A stretch of 64,000 nucleotides of DNA from Streptomyces sp. SID13726 (GTDB lineage Bacteria > Actinomycetota > Actinomycetes > Streptomycetales > Streptomycetaceae). Positions 1 to 8,311 of this stretch are shown piece by piece. Position 1 is the first letter of the stretch, and each line of letters starts with the position of its first letter. The translations under genes were made by a program, and so were the position numbers. The notes below the pieces were generated by a model, which saw only the letters and a list, made by a program, of their open reading frames with translations, did no database searches and was not told the origin of the DNA. The DNA lies in contig NZ_JAAGLY010000001.1 of the NCBI RefSeq assembly GCF_010548375.1, positions 558,001 through 622,000 of the forward strand, written 5' to 3'.

Positions 1-2023
1 GCGGCCGGAACCGGGTGATCACCCGCTCCACCAGCACCCAGTAGGAGGTGGTCAGCAGCAGGCCGGCCATCAGATAGCCGCCGATCAGCAGACCGCCGAG
101 GGCGCCCCGGTCGCCGTAGACGTCGACGACCGCGAAACCGAGCAGCGTCAGCAGGAACCACTGGAACCAGCGCAGGACCAGGAACAGGGCCATCGAGCGG
201 GCGTTGAACCGGTTCTTCGCGGACAGCCGGCGGCGCAGCTCGTCGCCCTCGCGCAGGTGGTCGAAGCGAGTGTCGCGCTCCACCGTGCGCGGGATCTCGA
301 ACGGCGGCGAGCCCAACAGGCCGACGCCTTCGCGGAGTTCACCGTCGAGCGGCACCAGCACCTTGGTCGCGAGCAGGCAGTTGTCGCCGGTGCGGCCGCC
401 GACCGGGTAGGCGATGTGGTTGCCGAGGAAGTTGCGCGGACCGATCGCGACCCGGGAGACGCGGAAGGAGGTGGCGGAGTACTCGGCGTTCAGGATCGAC
501 AGCCCGTCGGCGACCATGGTGCCGCTGCCGACGGTGGCCAGGTACGGCGTCTCGTGGGCCACCTCGGTGCCGAAGTTGGAGCCGGTCTGCTCCACCTCCG
601 AGAGGTCGTAACCGATGGATCGCAGGTAGGGGACGATGTACGAGCTGTCCCCGCACAGCCACTTGAAGAACTTGATGTTGGTCATGCGGGCGATCGCGCG
701 CTGCACCGAGTAGTGGAAGCCGTACAGCGGATAGACCCGGTCCGGCCTCAGGGCCAGGTTCAGCAGCCGCGGCAGCACTGTCACCACGACGAGACCGAGG
801 ACCAGGAAGCCGGTGAAGAGGGCGACCGACAGGGCCAGCGCCTGGAAGTAGAAGGCCGTGGAGGCCAGTTCCTCGGTGTTCGGGTCAAGGAGCGGGTCCA
901 GCGCCGGTACCAGGTCCAGCACCAGGTAGACCCCGCCGATCCCGAGCGGGACGTACAGCACGAGCGTCTGGAGCAGGGCCGCGAGGGCGTAGCCGAACCG
1001 GCGCGGGGTGGTGCAGCGGGCGGCCGGGACGCGGACGTGGTCGACGTCCGTACGGCGGGCAGGGGAGCCGTGCCAGCTCTGGCCCGCGGGTATCGCCGTG
1101 TCGTCGTACAGCCCGGAGGAGTGGCCCAGTTGGGCGCCGTCGCCCATCGAGGTGCCGATGTCGAGCACCGTCTTCTCGCCGACGAAGACGTCCCGGCCCA
1201 GGGTGATCCGGCCGGTGCGGACCCGTCCCGCCCGGGTCCGGTAGCCGAGGAACAGGGTGTCCTTGCGGATGACGGTGCCGGCGCCGACGGTCAGCAGGTC
1301 GGTGCAGACCGGCAGCGAGCGGGACAGGATCGTCACGCCGGGGCCGATGCGGGCGCCGAGGGCCCGCAGGTAGAGGACGTAGAGCGGGTTGCCGGTGAAC
1401 AGGAGCATCGGGCTGGCGTGCAGCAGCGCCTTGACGGTCCAGAAGCGGACGTAGGCCAGGCTCCAGACCGGGAACTCGGTCTCCTTCCAGCGGCCGACCA
1501 GCACCCACTTCGCCACCACCGGCAGGACGCACATGGCGAGGAACAGGGCGCCGCCGAAGACCAGCGAGCGCAGATAGACGGAGAGCGCGCCCTGTCCGCC
1601 GGATATCCAGGAGTACCCCTCGGCGGTGGCGATGCCCGCGGCGAGGCAGTAGGCGGCGAAGACGAGGAACTGGAGGACCCCGCACAGGACGTACCGCGCG
1701 GTGCTGCCCGGCGGCGGTGGCGGCTCGGCCGGCCGTGCGGGGGCCGGGGCCTCGGCGGCGGACTCGGTGAGCGCCACCGTCAGGCTGCGGATCGTGGGGT
1801 GGCCGTAGATGTCCCGCATCGACACCGACGGGAGATCGTCGCGCTTCCTGACCCGGGCGCAGAACTGGGCCATGACCAGGGAGTTCGCGCCCAGGTCGTC
1901 GAAGAAGTGGCTGTCGAGGGGGACTTGCTCCGTCTTGACGACCCCGGCCAGCACCTCGGCGAGGACCTGGGCGGTGCCGTCCACCGTGGCTACTGTCGTG
2001 ATCTCGCCGGGATTTACCGCCAC
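1..2023 (-). CDS. Pls/PosA-like protein: carrier domain + membrane + hexapeptide repeats (3' partial)
   Basis: The gene runs off the left edge; about 674 codons are visible. It starts at GTG 2023 with AGGAG five bases upstream. Residues about 15-85 form a phosphopantetheine carrier domain with the motif DDLGANSLVMAQF, where Ser48 is the expected attachment site. Several membrane segments follow, then left-handed beta-helix (hexapeptide) stretches such as IGPGVTILSRSLPV and VFVGEKTVLDIG. This is the C-terminal architecture of the Pls/PosA family (epsilon-poly-lysine-type synthetases), but the adenylation domain that normally precedes the carrier is missing. The next upstream gene is a membrane acyltransferase 35 bp away, so the carrier must be charged by an enzyme encoded elsewhere, or the protein does another job. 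The family call is solid; the product is unknown. Confidence 0.8.
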   Translation of the reverse strand, partial: MAVNPGEITTVATVDGTAQVLAEVLAGVVKTEQVPLDSHFFDDLGANSLVMAQFCARVRKRDDLPSVSMRDIYGHPTIRSLTVALTESAAEAPAPARPAEPPPPPGSTARYVLCGVLQFLVFAAYCLAAGIATAEGYSWISGGQGALSVYLRSLVFGGALFLAMCVLPVVAKWVLVGRWKETEFPVWSLAYVRFWTVKALLHASPMLLFTGNPLYVLYLRALGARIGPGVTILSRSLPVCTDLLTVGAGTVIRKDTLFLGYRTRAGRVRTGRITLGRDVFVGEKTVLDIGTSMGDGAQLGHSSGLYDDTAIPAGQSWHGSPARRTDVDHVRVPAARCTTPRRFGYALAALLQTLVLYVPLGIGGVYLVLDLVPALDPLLDPNTEELASTAFYFQALALSVALFTGFLVLGLVVVTVLPRLLNLALRPDRVYPLYGFHYSVQRAIARMTNIKFFKWLCGDSSYIVPYLRSIGYDLSEVEQTGSNFGTEVAHETPYLATVGSGTMVADGLSILNAEYSATSFRVSRVAIGPRNFLGNHIAYPVGGRTGDNCLLATKVLVPLDGELREGVGLLGSPPFEIPRTVERDTRFDHLREGDELRRRLSAKNRFNARSMALFLVLRWFQWFLLTLLGFAVVDVYGDRGALGGLLIGGYLMAGLLLTTSYWVLVERVITRFRP

Positions 2024-2058
2024 TTGAACTCCTAGATCATCACTTTTGGCCTTATGGG

Positions 2059-3270
2059 CTATTCGATGTGCTTGCTAAGTCGGACGGGGCTCTCGACCGG
2101 TTCCGGGGGCCGGGTCGGTGTTACGGCCTCGCGACACCGTCGGGCCGTTTCCGCGACGACCGTTTCGAGCGGCCCGCGTCCCACGTGCCGCCAGGCGAGG
2201 GCGAAGAGGAGCGCACCGGTGCTCATCAGGGCGTAGAGGAGCGCGGGGGAGTTCGTGAGCGCGCCGGTGGCGAGCAGCAGCACATGGGCGGTGTAGAGGG
2301 TCAGCGGCATGCTGCCCGCCGCCGCGAGCGGGGTCAGCGCCCTGGCGAACAGGGCACCGCGGGTCAGCAGCAGGGCGCCGCCCAGGATCGCGGCGGCCGA
2401 GCCCAGGGTGATGAGCAGGTCGAACGGCGTGGTGGAGTGCGGGGCGCGGGAGACGAGCGCCCACCAGGTCGCGCCGTCCGGGGTGTCCCACAGCGCCTCG
2501 CCGCGGGACGCGCCCGGGAACTCCGCGCGCCACAGGTGCCGCAGCCCGCCGAACCGGAACAGCACCAGCGACGACACCAGCCAGACCCCGGCCACCAGCG
2601 CCAGTCCGCCGCCGAGGAGCCGGGGCGCGATCTTCCGTGACGTCAGGTCCAGCCGCCCGAGGGCGAGTCCGGCGCACAGGTAGGCGGTCCAGGCGAGCAC
2701 CGGGTAGTCGCCGTGGACCAGCAGGTCCGACAGCAGTCCGAGCGGGTCGGTGACCACGTCCTGGAGTGTCGGGTCGCCGTCGAAGGCGGGCTCCGGCAGC
2801 ACGCCCCGCAGCGCGTGGACGGCGAACGGTGCCGCCACCGCAAGAAGGAGGGAGAGGGCCGCGAGGGCCCGTGGGGTGAGGCCCAGCAAGGGAATCGCGA
2901 GGACGAACAGCAGGGCGTAGAACGCCAGGATCACGTCCACGTCCAGGCCGGCGGCCCGCGACGCGTAGCCGAGCAGCAGGCCGATCAGTGCGATGACCCC
3001 GGCCCGGGCCGCCACCGCGAGGGCCGCGGGCCGCCCGGTCGCGGGCCGGGGACCGCCCGTGGTGAACGCCAGTCCGATCCCGGCGGTCACGGCGAAGGCG
3101 GCAGAGGACCGGCCGCCCGCGAACATCCAGGCCGGCGTGGGCGATCCGGCCTCGTCGAAAGCGTCGAACACATGGACGGAGAACATACCGAGCAGGGCGA
3201 GTCCCCGTGCCACGTCGACCCCCGGGATTCGCGGCACGGCATGCCTCGGCGCATACGGCGGAACTGGCAT
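2059..3270 (-). CDS. DUF418/DUF1624-type membrane acyltransferase
   Basis: The protein has 403 residues from ATG 3270, chosen because GGAG lies seven bases upstream and because the sequence then opens with the family hallmark RIPGVDVARGLALLGMFSVH. A longer reading to 3534 adds a low-complexity, non-hydrophobic tail and is unlikely. Most of the chain is hydrophobic, with roughly ten membrane segments. Such proteins resemble heparan-alpha-glucosaminide N-acetyltransferase and DUF418 proteins, which are thought to move acyl groups across the membrane; the substrate is unknown. It lies 35 bp upstream of the Pls-like gene on the same strand and is probably co-transcribed, so the two may act on the same lipid, peptide or polymer. 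Confidence 0.78.
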   Translation of the reverse strand: MPVPPYAPRHAVPRIPGVDVARGLALLGMFSVHVFDAFDEAGSPTPAWMFAGGRSSAAFAVTAGIGLAFTTGGPRPATGRPAALAVAARAGVIALIGLLLGYASRAAGLDVDVILAFYALLFVLAIPLLGLTPRALAALSLLLAVAAPFAVHALRGVLPEPAFDGDPTLQDVVTDPLGLLSDLLVHGDYPVLAWTAYLCAGLALGRLDLTSRKIAPRLLGGGLALVAGVWLVSSLVLFRFGGLRHLWRAEFPGASRGEALWDTPDGATWWALVSRAPHSTTPFDLLITLGSAAAILGGALLLTRGALFARALTPLAAAGSMPLTLYTAHVLLLATGALTNSPALLYALMSTGALLFALAWRHVGRGPLETVVAETARRCREAVTPTRPPEPVESPVRLSKHIE

Positions 3271-3856
3271 GAAAATTCTCCAGGGATGGATACGGCGTAA
3301 TAGCGCACGCTGTTCACCGCACAACGGAAAATCATGATGAAGAACCCCCGTGGTTCCGGTGTGCCGGAAGAAAGAGAAGAGCCGTGAGGCGAGGAATGCG
3401 AGAAGAGGAGGAGCGGTTCGGGATGTGCCTGGAGTGACCACGCGGCGGGGACGGGGCGGCCTGGTCGGGCCTTGGTCAGGGCCCTGAGAATGCAATCCGA
3501 ATTGTTTCGAGGTGCTCATGAACGGGTCAAGCACGTTTCAGTCAATGGCGGGTTCTTGCTGGTCGACCAGTCATTGGCGGTATGCCCCGTTCGGACCGCT
3601 GCGGGGTGTCACCGGGGAACTCACCCGAGGGACGGTGCATATGCCCTCCGGCGTTCCGCTTCGCGCGGCCTCGAAATTCAGCCACCGGGTTCATGACAGA
3701 AAAAGGGTTCGATTTTTCTGGGGATTTCCACGGAGTTGCCGGTCGTTTTCCCGGGTATGGCGGAACCGCACGCGCGCGGGCGTTCACCGCACGGGTGTGC
3801 CCCGGTACCGGCACCGGGGGATGAGTGCATGCTCTCCCGGCGGATACCTTTAGGTC
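3271..3856. promoter_or_regulatory. Divergent intergenic region with a 12-bp palindrome
   Basis: These 586 bases separate the DUF418 gene (minus) from the YihY-type gene (plus). No reading frame here has protein-like composition on either strand. A perfect palindrome, CTGGTCGACCAG, sits at 3559-3570, flanked by two similar segments (GTCAATGGCGG near 3541 and TCATTGGCGG near 3571). The region is less GC-rich than the neighbouring genes and probably holds both promoters. Confidence 0.4.
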
Positions 3857-5011
3857 GTGCAGCCAGCAAGCGAATCCACTCAGCGGCCCTCCGGCCGTCT
3901 CCACCGGGCGCGTGCCCTCTACCGGAACGTCTCGAAGCGCAGGACCGCCTGGCTGCTGCTCAAGGACACCGTCAACTCGTGCATCGAGTACCGCATCCTG
4001 GGGCTCGCCGCCGAGGCCGCGTTCTTCTCCCTGCTGTCCGTGCCGCCGCTGCTGCTCAGCCTCATCGGCCTGCTCGGCTACGTCGACGACTGGACCGGCA
4101 CGGACACCATCACCAGCCTGGAGGCCAACCTCCTGGACGCCGCGCGTACGGTCCTGTCCGACAAGGGAGTACGCGAGATCGCGCAGCCGATCCTCGACGA
4201 CGTGATGAAGGGCGGCCGTCCCGACGTCATCTCCGTCGGCTTCCTCTTCGCCCTGTGGTCCGGCTCGCGCGCGGTGAACGTCTTCATCGACACCATCACC
4301 GTCATGTACGGCCTCGACGGCGTCCGCGGCATCGTCAAGACCCGGCTCGTGGCGTTCGCGCTCTTCGTCGCCGCGCTGCTGATCGGCTCCATCGCGCTGC
4401 CGCTGATGGTCGCGGGGCCCGACGCGGTCGTACGGATCGTGCCGTGGTCGGCGACCGTCGTACAGGTCCTGTACTGGCCCGTGGTCATGGTGCTGTCCAT
4501 CGCCTTCCTGACCACGCTCTACCACGTGTCGGTCCCGGTCCGCTCCCCGTGGATCGAGGACGTCCCCGGCGCCCTGGTCGCCCTCGCGATGTGGGTGCTC
4601 GGCAGCTTCCTGCTGCGCATCTACCTCCAGAACACCATCGAGGGCGCCACGATCTACGGCTCCCTCGCGGCCGCGGTCGCGGTGCTGCTGTGGATCGGTG
4701 TGTCCGCGTTCGCCGTCCTCGTGGGGGCCGCCGTCAACGCCGCGATCGACCGCGTGTGGCCCGCGGCCGCCACGGCGGCGGCACGGGCGGCGAACGACCG
4801 GCTCCGGGAGGCGCAGGTGGCGGAGTACGTGGCGCGGGCGGCGGCGGTCCGTGACACACAGCCCGACGACCCCGACGACCCCGACGACCCCGACATGCCC
4901 TCGGAGTTCCCGGAGCGCTGGTCGCGGTTCCTGCCGCCGGAGGACGTGACGTCGCGGTTGCGGACGCATGCGAAGACGACGCATCCCCCTCAAAACCCGG
5001 AGGGCTCCTGA
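3857..5011 (+). CDS. YihY/BrkB-type integral membrane protein
   Basis: The protein has 384 residues from GTG 3857; only a weak AGG precedes it. It carries the family signature AAEAAFFSLLSVPPLLLSLIG near residues 50-70 and about six membrane segments. Family members (YihY, formerly assigned as RNase BN) are membrane proteins of unresolved function. The C-terminus is cytosolic and acidic, with a run of Asp-Asp-Pro units coded by 9-bp repeats (4862-4893). The stop codon lies inside a strong hairpin shared with the convergent gene downstream. Confidence 0.85.
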   Translation: MQPASESTQRPSGRLHRARALYRNVSKRRTAWLLLKDTVNSCIEYRILGLAAEAAFFSLLSVPPLLLSLIGLLGYVDDWTGTDTITSLEANLLDAARTVLSDKGVREIAQPILDDVMKGGRPDVISVGFLFALWSGSRAVNVFIDTITVMYGLDGVRGIVKTRLVAFALFVAALLIGSIALPLMVAGPDAVVRIVPWSATVVQVLYWPVVMVLSIAFLTTLYHVSVPVRSPWIEDVPGALVALAMWVLGSFLLRIYLQNTIEGATIYGSLAAAVAVLLWIGVSAFAVLVGAAVNAAIDRVWPAAATAAARAANDRLREAQVAEYVARAAAVRDTQPDDPDDPDDPDMPSEFPERWSRFLPPEDVTSRLRTHAKTTHPPQNPEGS

Positions 5012-5026
5012 GGGGGATGCGTCGTC
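4975..5026. terminator. Perfect 18-bp inverted repeat between convergent genes
   Basis: Bases 4975-4992 pair perfectly with 5009-5026 across a 16-base loop. The TGA stop of the YihY-type gene (5009-5011) is the first part of the right arm. There is no clear U-run on either strand, but the position between two convergent genes fits a bidirectional terminator. Confidence 0.75.
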
Positions 5027-5061
5027 GGCCGCGCGTCCGTGAGTGGGTCCACTCGCCCGAC

Positions 5062-5898
5062 TCAGGACTTCCAGGTCCCCGCTGCCGCCGCCTCCCTCGC
5101 GAAGTCCGTGAAGTCCCGCGCCTCGCGGCCCAGGACCTGCTGGACGCCCTCCGACAGATAGGCGTTGCGGCCGTCCAGGAGTTGAGCGAACGCCTCCACC
5201 AGGGGGTCCACCTCCTCGGCGGGCACACCGAAGCCGAGCAGGGTGTCGCCGTACTGCCGCGGTGACACCGACCGATACGCCAACTCCCGTCCCGTCGCCC
5301 TCGCGATCTCCGCCACCGCCTCGCCGAACGTGAGCAGCCGTGGCCCGGAGACGGTGATCGTCTCGCCGACATAGCGGTCGCCCGAGGCCAGGGCGGTCGC
5401 CACCACGTCCCCGATGTCCCGCACGTCCACGAACGGCTCCCGCACCTCACCCGCCGGGAACACCAGCTCCCCACTCAGCCGCAACTCCTCCACCAGCGGC
5501 CCCTCACTGAAGTTCTGCGCGAACCACGTGGCCCGTACGACCGTCCAGTCCGCCCCCGACGCGTGCAGCGCCTCCTCCGCGTCCCGCGCCCGGTCCTGCC
5601 CCCGCGACGACAGCAGCACCAGCCGCCGTACGCCGGCCCCCACCGCCTCCCGCGCGAGCGCCCCGACCGCCTCGGCGGCCCCCGGGGCGCCGATGTCCGA
5701 GGGGTAGACGAGATACGCCGCGTCCGCGCCCCGCAACACCCCCGCCCACGTCGAACGGTCCTGCCAGTCGAACCCCCGCGCCCGCGAGGCGGCCCGTACC
5801 GTCAGGCCCGCCGCCTCCGCCGACCGCGCCACCCGGCTGCCCGTACGACCCGAGGCACCGGTCACCATCACCGTCGTGTTCCGCGTGTTCTCCGTCAT
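5062..5898 (-). CDS. NmrA-like NAD(P)-binding oxidoreductase
   Basis: The protein has 278 residues. The N-terminus has a Rossmann motif, VMVTGASGRTGSRVARSAE, followed by LLSSRGQDRARD and WTVVRATWFAQNFSE, typical of atypical short-chain dehydrogenases of the NmrA/quinone-oxidoreductase-2 type. Such proteins either reduce small ketone or quinone substrates or act as redox sensors; the substrate cannot be read from sequence. It is divergently transcribed from an AraC-family gene that starts 82 bp away, which is the likely regulator. It ends against the hairpin at 4975-5026. Confidence 0.85.
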   Translation of the reverse strand: MTENTRNTTVMVTGASGRTGSRVARSAEAAGLTVRAASRARGFDWQDRSTWAGVLRGADAAYLVYPSDIGAPGAAEAVGALAREAVGAGVRRLVLLSSRGQDRARDAEEALHASGADWTVVRATWFAQNFSEGPLVEELRLSGELVFPAGEVREPFVDVRDIGDVVATALASGDRYVGETITVSGPRLLTFGEAVAEIARATGRELAYRSVSPRQYGDTLLGFGVPAEEVDPLVEAFAQLLDGRNAYLSEGVQQVLGREARDFTDFAREAAAAGTWKS

Positions 5899-5979
5899 GC
5901 GGTCGAGTCAACTCCCGTGCCCGGCAAGGGACCATCGCTGAACGGCTCATTCCCATGCGTACGCGTCTACGCTGGCCGT

Positions 5980-6921
5980 ATGGACGCTCTGGCAGGCCTG
6001 CTGGAAGGACCGCGGGCGCGTGGCGCCTTCATGATCCGTGCGTGTTTCGATCCGCCGTGGGCGGTGCGGATCGAGGACCGCGCCCCGCTCACCGTGATGC
6101 TGATGGTCCGCGGCCACGCCTGGATCGTGCCCGACACCGGCGAGCGGATCCGGCTGCGCCCCGGCGACCTCGCCATCGCCCGCGGCCCCGACCCCTACAC
6201 CTGCGCCGACGACCCCGGTACGGCCCCGCAGGCCCTGATCCTCCCCGGCGCCGAGTGCCGCTACCCCGACGGCCGGGCCCTGAACGGCTCCATGGACCTC
6301 GGCGTCCGCACCTGGGGCGACCGGCTCGACGGCGAGACGGTGATGCTCATCGGGACCTACCTCATGGACGGCGAGATCAGCAACCGCCTCCTCGACGCCC
6401 TGCCGCCCCTGCTGTCGCTCACCACCGACGTCTGGGAGTGCCCGCTCACGCCCCTGCTCACGGAGGAGATCGTGCGGGACGAGCCGGGCCAGGAGGTCGT
6501 CCTGGACCGGCTCCTCGACCTCCTCGTCATCGCCGCGCTGCGCGCCTGGTTCTCCCGGCCCGAGGCGGCGGCCCCGGCCTGGTACGCGGCGCTCGCGGAC
6601 CCCGTCGTGGGACGGGTGCTGCGCCTGGTGCAGGACGACCCCGCCCACCCCTGGACCGTGGCGTCCCTCGCCGCCAAGGCGGGGGTGTCCCGGGCGGCCC
6701 TCGCCCGGCGCTTCACCGAACTGGTGGGGGAGCCGGTGATGACCTATCTGACCGGCTGGCGGCTGGCCCTGGCGGCGGACCGGCAGCGGGGCGGCGACGA
6801 GACGATCGGCGCCATCGCCCGGCACGTGGGGTACGGGAGCGCGTTCGCCCTGTCCAGTGCCTTCAAGCGGGGGTACGGGGTCAGTCCGCAGGAGTTCCGG
6901 GTGCGGGGCGGTGGAGGCTGA
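5980..6921 (+). CDS. AraC-family transcriptional regulator with cupin-type sensor
   Basis: The protein has 313 residues from ATG 5980. The N-terminal ~170 residues are a cupin-like sensor (MLMVRGHAWIVPDTG, RLRPGDLAIARGPDPY), matching the AraC-binding-like domain of repressors controlling NmrA or short-chain dehydrogenase genes. The C-terminus holds two helix-turn-helix motifs (WTVASLAAKAGVSRAALARR and ETIGAIARHVGYGSAFALSS) and the usual GVSPQEFR ending. It is divergent from the NmrA-like gene and probably controls it. The longer frame reading upstream to 5563 overlaps the NmrA-like gene and is a shadow. Confidence 0.88.
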   Translation: MDALAGLLEGPRARGAFMIRACFDPPWAVRIEDRAPLTVMLMVRGHAWIVPDTGERIRLRPGDLAIARGPDPYTCADDPGTAPQALILPGAECRYPDGRALNGSMDLGVRTWGDRLDGETVMLIGTYLMDGEISNRLLDALPPLLSLTTDVWECPLTPLLTEEIVRDEPGQEVVLDRLLDLLVIAALRAWFSRPEAAAPAWYAALADPVVGRVLRLVQDDPAHPWTVASLAAKAGVSRAALARRFTELVGEPVMTYLTGWRLALAADRQRGGDETIGAIARHVGYGSAFALSSAFKRGYGVSPQEFRVRGGGG

Positions 6922-6968
6922 ACGTGCGGTACCCCGCACCCCTTCGAGGCACGTCGTAGCCTGGGGTC

Positions 6969-7634
6969 GTGTACAGGGAGCGGGCGTCTCGGCTCACGGG
7001 TGCCGTCGTCTGGAACGGTGACGGTGCGGGACGCGTCCTGCCCGACGGCTGCATGGACCTGCTCTGGAACGACGGACGACTGCTCGTCGCCGGGCCCGAC
7101 ACCCGTGCGTACGTCGCCCCCGGCGCCCCCGGTGTCTGGGCGGGCGTGCGTCTCTACCCGGGTTCCGCACCCGCGCTGCTCGGTGTCCCCGCTCACGAAC
7201 TGCGCGATCTCCGCGTCGAGTTGGCCGACCTGTGGCCGGCTTCGGAGGTACGACGGCTGCAGGGCCGGGTCGCGGGGGCCGCCGACCCCGTCGTAGCCCT
7301 CGAAGAGATCGCGCTGGAGCGGGCGGCCCCGCCCGACCCGGCCCTGCGCGCCCTGGTCGCCGCCCTCGACGCCGGCCGTCCCGTCGCCGTGGCCGCCGAT
7401 GAACTCGGGCTCGGCGCACGGCAGTTGCACCGGCGCTCGCTCGTCGCGTTCGGGTACGGGCCCAAGACGCTGGCCCGGATCCTGCGGCTGCGGCGGGCTC
7501 TCGCACTGGCGCGGGCCGGGGTGCCGTACGGCGAGACCGCGGCTCGGTGCGGGTACGCGGATCAGGCCCATCTGGCCCGGGACGTCAAGGAGTTGGCGGG
7601 GCTGCCGCTCGGGCGGCTACTCGGGGCGGGGTAG
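6969..7634 (+). CDS. AraC-type regulator, DUF6597-like N-terminus
   Basis: The protein has 221 residues from GTG 6969, 47 bp after the previous AraC gene. The N-terminal motif [20 protein letters not shown] is typical of small AraC-type regulators whose sensor is now called DUF6597. The C-terminus carries a degenerate pair of helix-turn-helix motifs ([20 protein letters not shown] and [20 protein letters not shown]). The signal is unknown. Its last 18 bases overlap the end of the convergent VOC gene, so the two mRNAs overlap tail to tail; the regulated gene may be that VOC protein or lie elsewhere. Confidence 0.82.
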   Translation: MYRERASRLTGAVVWNGDGAGRVLPDGCMDLLWNDGRLLVAGPDTRAYVAPGAPGVWAGVRLYPGSAPALLGVPAHELRDLRVELADLWPASEVRRLQGRVAGAADPVVALEEIALERAAPPDPALRALVAALDAGRPVAVAADELGLGARQLHRRSLVAFGYGPKTLARILRLRRALALARAGVPYGETAARCGYADQAHLARDVKELAGLPLGRLLGAG

Positions 7635-8018
7635 CGGGGCGTACAGGTCGACGCCGTTGCCGTCGGGGTCGTGCAGGGACGCGTACCGCTGGCCCCAGTC
7701 GGCGTTCCACGGCTTGAGCTCGCCGTGGAATCCCTCACCCACCAGCTCCTCGTACACCGCGTCGACCTCGGCCGGGCTGTCGCAGCGCAGGGCGAGCCCG
7801 GTGCGGCTGCCGCCGGTCGGGGCCTGCCAGCCGGGGAGGAAGGAACGGACCGTCTCCTCGGTGTCGAGCATCAACCGGATGCCGCCGGGCAGCTCGGCCT
7901 CCGCGTGCGGCTGGGTCTCGGCCCCCTCGGGGAACGGGAACCCGAGCCGCCGGTAGAAGGCGACGGAGGCGGCCATGTCGGAGGCCACCATGCCGATGGC
8001 GTCGAATCGTGGAGTCAT
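7617..8018 (-). CDS. VOC-superfamily (glyoxalase/bleomycin-resistance fold) protein
   Basis: The protein has 133 residues from ATG 8018. It opens with [24 protein letters not shown] and ends with [16 protein letters not shown], the two ends of a vicinal-oxygen-chelate unit. The metal ligands are incomplete: the usual first His is replaced in IGMV and the final Glu by Asp (GVDLY), so the protein may bind a small ligand rather than catalyse. An upstream start at 8069 adds a tail without VOC character. It converges with the AraC-type gene, overlapping it by 18 bp. Confidence 0.8.
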   Translation of the reverse strand: MTPRFDAIGMVASDMAASVAFYRRLGFPFPEGAETQPHAEAELPGGIRLMLDTEETVRSFLPGWQAPTGGSRTGLALRCDSPAEVDAVYEELVGEGFHGELKPWNADWGQRYASLHDPDGNGVDLYAPLPRPE

Positions 8019-8105
8019 GCGGCCACCGTAGGCGGCGGGGCGGACCGCGGTCTTGAAGGAATCGGACACGGACGGGCACCGGGCCGGAGGGGCGTGCCGG
8101 TGGCC

Positions 8106-8300
8106 CGGCCTCTCAGTGGCTTAGCCACTTGGCGAATCGGCCTCTCAGTGGCTCAGCCTTTCAGTGGCTCAGCCACCTGGTGCTCGGCCTTTCAGTGGTT
8201 CGGCCTTTCAATGGCTCAGCCACTTGGTGACTCGGCCTCTCAGTGGCTCAGCCTCCTGACGGCCCCGCCTCTTACCGGCCTCGCCTCTTGCCGGCTCAGC
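8106..8300. repeat. Degenerate tandem array of palindromic units
   Basis: About six degenerate copies of a unit containing CTCAGTGGCTCAGCC are arranged head to tail, several extended by ACTTGGTGACTCGG. The core is itself palindromic: AGTGGCT-T-AGCCACT near 8116-8130, and GTGGCT-C-AGCCAC in other copies. The array lies between the start of the VOC gene and the end of the DUF5954-like gene, so it forms the 3' side of one transcript and the 5' flank of the other. Confidence 0.8.
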
Positions 8301-8311
8301 CCCCCCGGTGG

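Noticed and set aside
206..216. AACCGGTT copy near 206
   Set aside because: It lies in the coding region (Lys-Asn-Arg-Phe-Asn) of the Pls-like gene, so I do not count it as an operator.
257..2035. 592-codon open frame on the plus strand
   Set aside because: It is antisense to the Pls-like gene and of low-complexity composition.
8106..8300. CRISPR array
   Set aside because: Units are variable in length and not separated by unique spacers, and there are no cas genes nearby.
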